In this document: piece by piece, positions 58,918 to 64,000 of the stretch | How positions within the stretch are numbered: the stretch's first letter is position 1 | Layout: every line of letters begins with the position of its first letter | DNA from: Emergomyces orientalis | Taxonomy: Eukaryota; Ascomycota; Eurotiomycetes; Onygenales; Ajellomycetaceae | Reading direction: 5' to 3' | DNA: 64,000 nucleotides | Assembly (NCBI GenBank): GCA_002110485.1 | Contig: MOWL01000023.1 | Coordinates: 1,240,001 to 1,304,000 of the forward strand | Program-made: the position numbers and the translations under genes | The notes under the pieces: generated by a model | The model's input: only the letters and a program-made list of their open reading frames with translations | Database searches by the model: none | Told to the model about the DNA's origin: nothing

Positions 58918-61058
58918 TCAACCCATCTCACTCCGCTGCAAATCTGTCTGGCTCCTCCTAGCCAACTTCAACTTCTGCTTCTGCTTCTCCGCCCACTCGC
59001 GGCTGGCCATCCGACCCCGCTCCGCTGCTTCAGTCCGTGCTCTCTTTGCCGCCGCCTCCTTCTCCCGCCGCTCGCGGTCCCGTTCAATTTCATGAATCCG
59101 GTCACGCGCAAATATCTCTTTCCCGCGCAATCTTTGCACGAGCAGTGTGCTCTCTGCCGTCCTGGAGGACGAGGTGGTAGTCGTAGTTAGGGCTCTGGAA
59201 GTAGAAACGGGCGACGCCTCACCATGGTTGTTATCATGGTCCCTAGCGGGTGACCCGTTGGAGCCTGAGCCACCATTTTTAATGTTTAGATTTGCAGATC
59301 GAGATGGAGTAGCCGGGGAAACTGGTATTGACTTTCTCGCAACTTTTGTGTCTTGTTGTGTACGACTGGACGTGGAGTTTCCTGTCAAGGCTGTGCGTAA
59401 GGAGTTGGTTCTAGTAGACATAAGCGAACTGGACCTCGTCGTACGCAGCGATGGAGGGCTTTTAGAGTTTTCAGCTAAGTTGTTTATATTCTGTATTTCC
59501 TCCACATTGAGCGTCGCGCGACTCCGACTTGCAACCGTTTCTTTCACAGGAAAGGACGGTGTGGAGTAGTTTCGAGGCGTTCGCGCCTTAAATTCTCGCC
59601 TTCGTTGTAGCTCTTCTGCTTCCCGCCTCAAGCGCTCTTCTCGTTGCGCTTTCTGGCGCCTTGATATGGCCTCTCCTGGCAATTCAAATGTTGGGCGTGT
59701 GGGTGGTTTGGTAGATTTAGATGGGGTAAACCCAGGCTTTGATATACTATTGATGATGTTGGAATTGGGGCGAGGCTTACTTGGCCGAGACGTCAGCGTT
59801 GAAGTGGTATTCGAGGGTAGGTTAGGATGGCTTCTTTTTCTGGATATGCCTGTGCGGATAGCGCCTGGTCTAGGATCAGTTGATACTGAACGGGCGGATT
59901 TACTAACAGACCGATCAGAGTTCTTTGTTGAACGGGTGGCAGTGACGGAGGATTGCCTAGGTTTCATAGACTTTGAAGAGGGTTGGGAGAGCTTCGTTTC
60001 TCTGCGTCGCGACCTCTGTTCCTCCTCGTTGCGTTGGCTCTGGAGTGCAGCACTATGCTTCGTGGAAGCTACGTCTGTACCGTTGCTCCACGACTCTCGG
60101 ATTCGGACAGCTGGAGAGCCTGCTCTCACAGGAGAGTCGAGGCCGTGTTCTCCCACAACGGGTAGTGCCTGCCCAATCTGTTCAAGAGCATCTTCAAGGG
60201 CATCTATGGCGTCCAGAGGGTCCTCGATATCTTCGTAATTCCTGGATTGGGAATGAGACATAGATGACGTAGATCGCGTAGGTTCATTGGCCCATTTGTG
60301 ATTTGTATTTGATTTGCAAGGTGAACGTGAAATAATAGATTGCACGAATGAGTCTTCGTCCTCGTTCTCGCCAGTTAATTCCTCTTTTACTGGACTTTTA
60401 TGCACCGCCGGATCGAACCGTGGAGTTTGGTTAATTTGGGATGGAGCTAGCCGCAGAGGCTGCGATTTCGGGGAAATTTGTTCCTCTATCACTTGGGACA
60501 TTGGATCTGGGGATATCATAGCTGTTGAAGATGCGTTGTTAGTTTAGGCGTTTAACTAACATAGCACCCCCAATCATCAAAAAAATCAAAACATAAAAAA
60601 GGGACAAAAACCAACAAAGATCAAGTTTACCCGCCTTTTTGTCCTCGTTGACTATCGACCATGTGGCTGTTACTGGTCTGGGTAGGCGGAGTTTGGATGT
60701 CGTTTTTGTCAACTTCACTCAAGAACGTATTCCCAAATACCTTTATCCCAAGTTCTTCCGGGTTTATTAGGTCTTTTATGCTTCGGGATCTTTTTGCCTG
60801 CACACCTGTCACTCTTCTTGTAGGGTTATTTTTGGCAATCTCGTCAGTTAGCCGTTTCACTGAAACGATCGAAACTTGCTCAAGTGAAGGCTGTGTATAA
60901 TCGTCGTTACCAGTTATCTCTCCAAGAGTATTCCGCGTGCTGTCAAGTGTTGATATCTGATTCGAAGGTTCAATTGGGGAAGTATGGAGTTGATTTGTAG
61001 GGTCCTTTATGTCATGAATGTTGTTGCGGCGCGAAACGGCGCGTGTGACACGAGGCAT
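58918..61058 (-). CDS. Large disordered basic protein, TPX2-like motif
   Basis: Two exons, about 61058-60631 and 60521-58918 (roughly 676 residues). The start MPRVTRAVSRRN is followed by RKR-rich and Ser/Thr/Pro-rich disorder throughout. An acidic helical patch reads DPLDAIDALEDALEQIGQAL. A central segment LPGEAISRRQKAQREERLRR, then EFKARTPRNYSTPSFPVKET, resembles the KPFKAR-type motif of TPX2-like microtubule proteins. The C-terminus is a long charged helix (ARDRIHEIERDRERREKEAA). I recall homologues in Aspergilli under uninformative names and cannot assign a function. A chromatin or spindle role is only a guess from composition. Splicing problem: the best donor (GTAAAC at 60630) and acceptor (CAACAG ending at 60522) leave the frame off by one base. 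A weaker GTCAAC donor, or a G miscounted in GCGGG, would mend it. Confidence 0.72.
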
Positions 61059-61843
61059 TATATAGCTAGATTGTATTCTGGAAGGGTTGAGCTAGGTCGA
61101 TGAAGGATAGCTTCGTCCCGTCGTCTAAAATTAGGACCAATTCACTGTATATATCTCCCAGTCGCGATTGTGTTTGGTTGATCTAAGAGGCGTGTTGGAT
61201 ATAGAAGTGGATCGACCAGTTTGTGAATTTCACACCGCTGTGAATATTTTGGGCAAGAGGCTACGTAAATAATTCCCGTAGCCTTATGACAATTGAAAAT
61301 TGGCTGTGAGGATAGCCAGAGACAGGCCGACCGAGGGGGGTTTGTTAGATGCTTCGCAGCGGGCTGGTTGATCAAAACTAATATGAAATAAATAAAGGGG
61401 GAAATTGGTGCTTGACTAAGGATGTTGTTTACAGGGCAACAGTGGCTAGCGTTGAGGGTGTGGTGGGTGCAACCCGCGCCAGCACAAAAAGGGCTAAAAA
61501 TACTCAAATATTATTTCGTGCCGAACATAGCCAGCAGACGAACTGATCAGAATTTCATCATAGAAATAACTACCGAATAAATATAAAAACGATTATTTAA
61601 TGAGGCTGCACTATTGGTATTCGCTATCATTGGCTATTCAACCTCCAATTCTCCAGATACACGAATAAATACGGACGGGAACGATTCAATTAGCCGCGAC
61701 CTATCATATGCCGAAGCTACCGCTTTGTCCCGGATTAAATCTATCTCATGTCAAACGCCTATCACCTGGATATGCTGAAAGAATAGAAAAGTGCTGTACA
61801 AGGGTATAAAGATGCAATTCATCACTGTATTTCATCACTTTAT
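61059..61843. other. Intergenic, promoter of basic protein
   Basis: No gene seen. Both neighbours are on the minus strand. This holds the promoter of the basic protein gene and the DAD2 3' UTR. Confidence 0.5.
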
Positions 61844-62475
61844 TCATGCCTTGCCTGGGTGGTCCTCCTCAGTTCTTCGTGATGGGCCTGGCTGTTCTGC
61901 AGGGATTCGAACCAATGTTGAGGGCAAGGGCGGTGATTTTTGACCGTCTTTCTCTGTTTCCTTCCCTTGGGTATCGGGGTTGCGTTCACTTGCAGCAACT
62001 ACCTTGGCTAAATACAGGAATGATATCCACAATGAGCCTCTGTATATTCTTCAACGCGTTTTTGGGTGGACTCACTGGATGCCATGCTGATTGCACTAAG
62101 AACATTCCCCCAGTTGGCCATAACGCATGCCACAGCTGATCGACACCAATGGTTAGCTTTTTTTTTTTTTTTTTGCATGCGCTGGAGGATATCTTTAGTC
62201 CTCCCAGAGTAAAATGGGGTTCCAGTGGATACGCATGCGAACCAACCTTCAGTCCCGTCTTTTAAAGTAGTTAATTTCTTTTCCAATTCTTCCATTTGCG
62301 ATGCCAATGCGCCGCTCACATCGCGGAGTTGTCTGAGGTTTTCAAGCTCGAGTCTCTTTGATACTATTCGGGCTGCCAGAGGGGACGATTGTTGTGAGGA
62401 TAAAGGGTGTACGGAGGACTGTCGCAGGGAAGAGGAAGTCCCCGTGGAAGGAAATACTGCCGTTGGCCTGGACAT
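61844..62475 (-). CDS. dad2: DASH complex subunit Dad2
   Basis: Three exons: 62475-62247, 62135-62076, 62007-61844 (150 residues). Dad2 is one of ten subunits of the fungal DASH/Dam1 ring that couples kinetochores to microtubules. After a Ser-rich N-terminus come ARIVSKRLELENLRQLRDVS, ALASQMEELEKKLTTLKDGT and, built across intron 1, EAVACVMANWGNVLSAISMA. These match the Dad2 coiled coil and the conserved NWxNVLxAIxMAS end. Splicing intron 2 (62008-62075, GTGAGT) gives STKVVAASERNPDTQ and a charged Pro-rich tail. Without it a different 27-residue ending would result. Intron 1 is 62136-62246. The gene is head-to-head with shugoshin. Confidence 0.92.
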
Positions 62476-62930
62476 CGCCTATCAACATGCTATTTGGAAG
62501 CAATGTCAACGGACTTGGTTTGTTTGCTGCAATAAAAATTAAAAAAATGATGACGTTGAGCAAGAAAACGCGATAAAGTGATTATCAACACGTGACCTCT
62601 CGCCAGACACGTGTTTTAGCTTCCACTCTAATGGGCAGCAACTAGGCTAACCTTTTCTGGCCAAATGTCAACAAAGCAGCTCCCTGTTGTTTTTGTCCCA
62701 TCGCAACAGCAAACATCGAAAAACTATCCAACATTCCCAACGACCACGTCTAACCACGGCATAGGAACCCAAACCGACAGCTGGATTGCGTGATAAGAGT
62801 TTTACAGCGGTTTATTTTCAGTTATTTAACTAACTACAGCCCTATAATTCATGTCCCAACCAGCTTTGTCCTATTCCACCCTTGTCATACCAGTTTTGCC
62901 TAGACAATTCACCCTTCACAACCTGCCACT
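62476..62930. promoter_or_regulatory. Bidirectional promoter DAD2 / SGO1 with two CACGTG boxes
   Basis: This 455-bp gap separates divergent ATGs of two chromosome-segregation genes. Two perfect CACGTG palindromes lie at 62589-62594 and 62608-62613 (19 bp start to start), on the DAD2-proximal side. CACGTG is the core site of bHLH factors such as yeast Cbf1; binding here is inference. Confidence 0.6.
62589..62613. promoter_or_regulatory. Paired CACGTG E-boxes
   Basis: Two exact CACGTG hexamers 13 bp apart edge to edge, about 115-140 bp upstream of the DAD2 start and 320-340 bp upstream of the SGO1 start. Confidence 0.5.
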
Positions 62931-64000
62931 ATGGCGAGGTTAAATGACTTCCCCGCTGCAGCAGAATCCGTCGAATCCTGTATGTCGAATTTCTTAGGTT
63001 TATGAGTTTCCAGAGAGGCCCCACTGACTCGGGAACCGTTACTAGTGAAACGTCGGTTCATAAGGCAAAATCGTGAAATTGCCCGTGCGAATTCTATGCA
63101 GTCCCTCCGCATACGCACTCTAGAATCCGAAGTCTCTCGCCTTCTTGCGGAAAATGTTGCCCTCCGTGAAGAAATTATCGCTGCGAATCAAGAGCTTGAA
63201 AATTTTCAACATAATGGGCGATTGGGCAGCGAGATCGACAACCTAAAATCAAAACTTGATGCAAAGCTGGTTGAATTTGGAAGCTTGATAGCAGACTTGG
63301 GCTCATTGCCTCGGAGAAGGGGTCTGGCTGCGAAGCCAAAGCAAAGACCTATTGATGGAGGGTTCCAAGTTTCTCCAGAAGCGGCTCGCCGGAGGTCTTT
63401 AATGAAGGCCGCTCGAGAGACGACGGATGAGGGCCGACTTCCTGCTATTGTGGAGGACAAATTTTACCCGAGATTAACTCTAGAGTAAGGAGATACTATG
63501 TTTTTGACCTTCGTTCGCAATGTAATTTTGCTAACAAAATTGACAGAAGCGAGGATTTTGCCGAACTAGTGAGCAGTGAGCGTGGAGAAAACGGTTCGCC
63601 TGAAACATCTTGCACCCCAATTCCACAACCAACAATGCCAAAGATCGTGGACTCTTCCGCGGATGAAGAGCCTTCGATGATTTTCAGGGCTAGCGAAAAT
63701 TCAATCCAACCCTCACCGTCCATTTCGAACTTGGGAGCGAGGAGAAGGAAGAGGGATAGTTCTTTGTTAAATAGTACCCCCCGGAGTACCGCAATGGAAA
63801 GCAAGGAGCAAGAATTTGTGCCGGTACATATTTCAAAATCTGGATCCAAGCGCAAGCTTAGCGTACGGGACGATGAGGACTTGACGTCGCAAGGCTTCAA
63901 TGATCATGATGATTTCCAATACACTCGGTTAGCTGGATCATCGAGCTTCGCCTCAAGAGACCCCGGTGTAGAACCAGAGGGCACACCAACAAAAGCCAAC
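62931..64000 (+). CDS. sgo1: Shugoshin (partial, runs off the window)
   Basis: Exons so far: 62931-62979, 63046-63484, 63547-64000 and beyond (314 residues visible). Shugoshin protects centromeric cohesin from separase through PP2A recruitment and supports bi-orientation. The N-terminus MARLNDFPAAAESVES is joined across a 66-nt intron to LKRRFIRQNREIARANSMQS and SLRIRTLESEVSRLLAEN, the N-terminal coiled coil of fungal Sgo1. A basic middle (LPRRRGLAAKPKQRP) and a long Ser/Pro/Glu-rich region follow. The segment GARRRKRDSSLLNSTP, then SGSKRKLSVRDDED, is typical of the stretch before the C-terminal basic SGO_C motif, which should lie beyond 64000. Intron 2 is 63485-63546, and without it the frame stops after LTLE. 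Confidence 0.92.

Noticed and set aside
59147..60238. Long plus-strand frames across the basic protein gene
   Set aside because: They are antisense shadows of a Ser/Arg-rich coding exon.
61895..61920. GGTTCGAATCCC on the minus strand, another tRNA B-box-like match
   Set aside because: It lies inside DAD2 exon 3 and is explained by coding sequence (LVRIPAEQ).

Overview
This window is eukaryotic nuclear DNA from a filamentous ascomycete, most likely Eurotiomycetes and plausibly Onygenales (Histoplasma/Blastomyces/Emmonsia relatives). The evidence is short introns (about 50-130 nt) with GTRNGT donors and CTRAY-like branch points, pyrimidine-rich leaders, and typical ascomycete proteins: Rrn6, a Cdc10-type septin, DASH subunit Dad2, shugoshin, and Ecl1. 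Genus-level placement is inference; no search was run. Gene models were spliced by hand from frame, splice sites and recalled family motifs. Only ATG starts were accepted.

Layout. (1) 1.0-22.5 kb is gene-dense and housekeeping: a small LYR/DUF1763-like protein, a CHY/CTCHY/RING ubiquitin ligase, RRN6 and SPC25 as a divergent pair, SKI8, mitochondrial ribosomal bL32m divergent from a Cdc10 septin, guanylate kinase, golgin RUD3, and a CCDC25 homologue. (2) 22.5-41.5 kb is sparse: one uncertain gene, one 98-residue orphan, an intact mitochondrial glycerol-3-phosphate dehydrogenase (GUT2), and on either side of it a decayed gene. One is a conserved ascomycete protein with a stop and frameshifts. 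The other is an F-box (DUF6546-like) gene with several frameshifts. (3) 41.6-42.9 kb holds an intact FAD monooxygenase. (4) 43-58.9 kb is almost gene-free and rich in microsatellites. It holds only an Ecl1-type zinc-binding longevity factor and the wreck of a NACHT (NLR/STAND) gene. (5) 58.9-64 kb returns to housekeeping genes: a large disordered basic protein, DAD2, and the start of shugoshin, which runs off the window.

Functional themes. Three chromosome-segregation genes (SPC25, DAD2, SGO1) lie in the window, and DAD2 and SGO1 share a 455-bp bidirectional promoter with two CACGTG sites. There is no operon logic, no CRISPR, and no recognisable complete transposon, tRNA or rRNA gene. The most unusual observation is that the CCDC25 homologue can be read correctly only if two introns flank a single-nucleotide exon (or if one base is missing from the sequence). 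SKI8 also has an intron immediately after its start codon.
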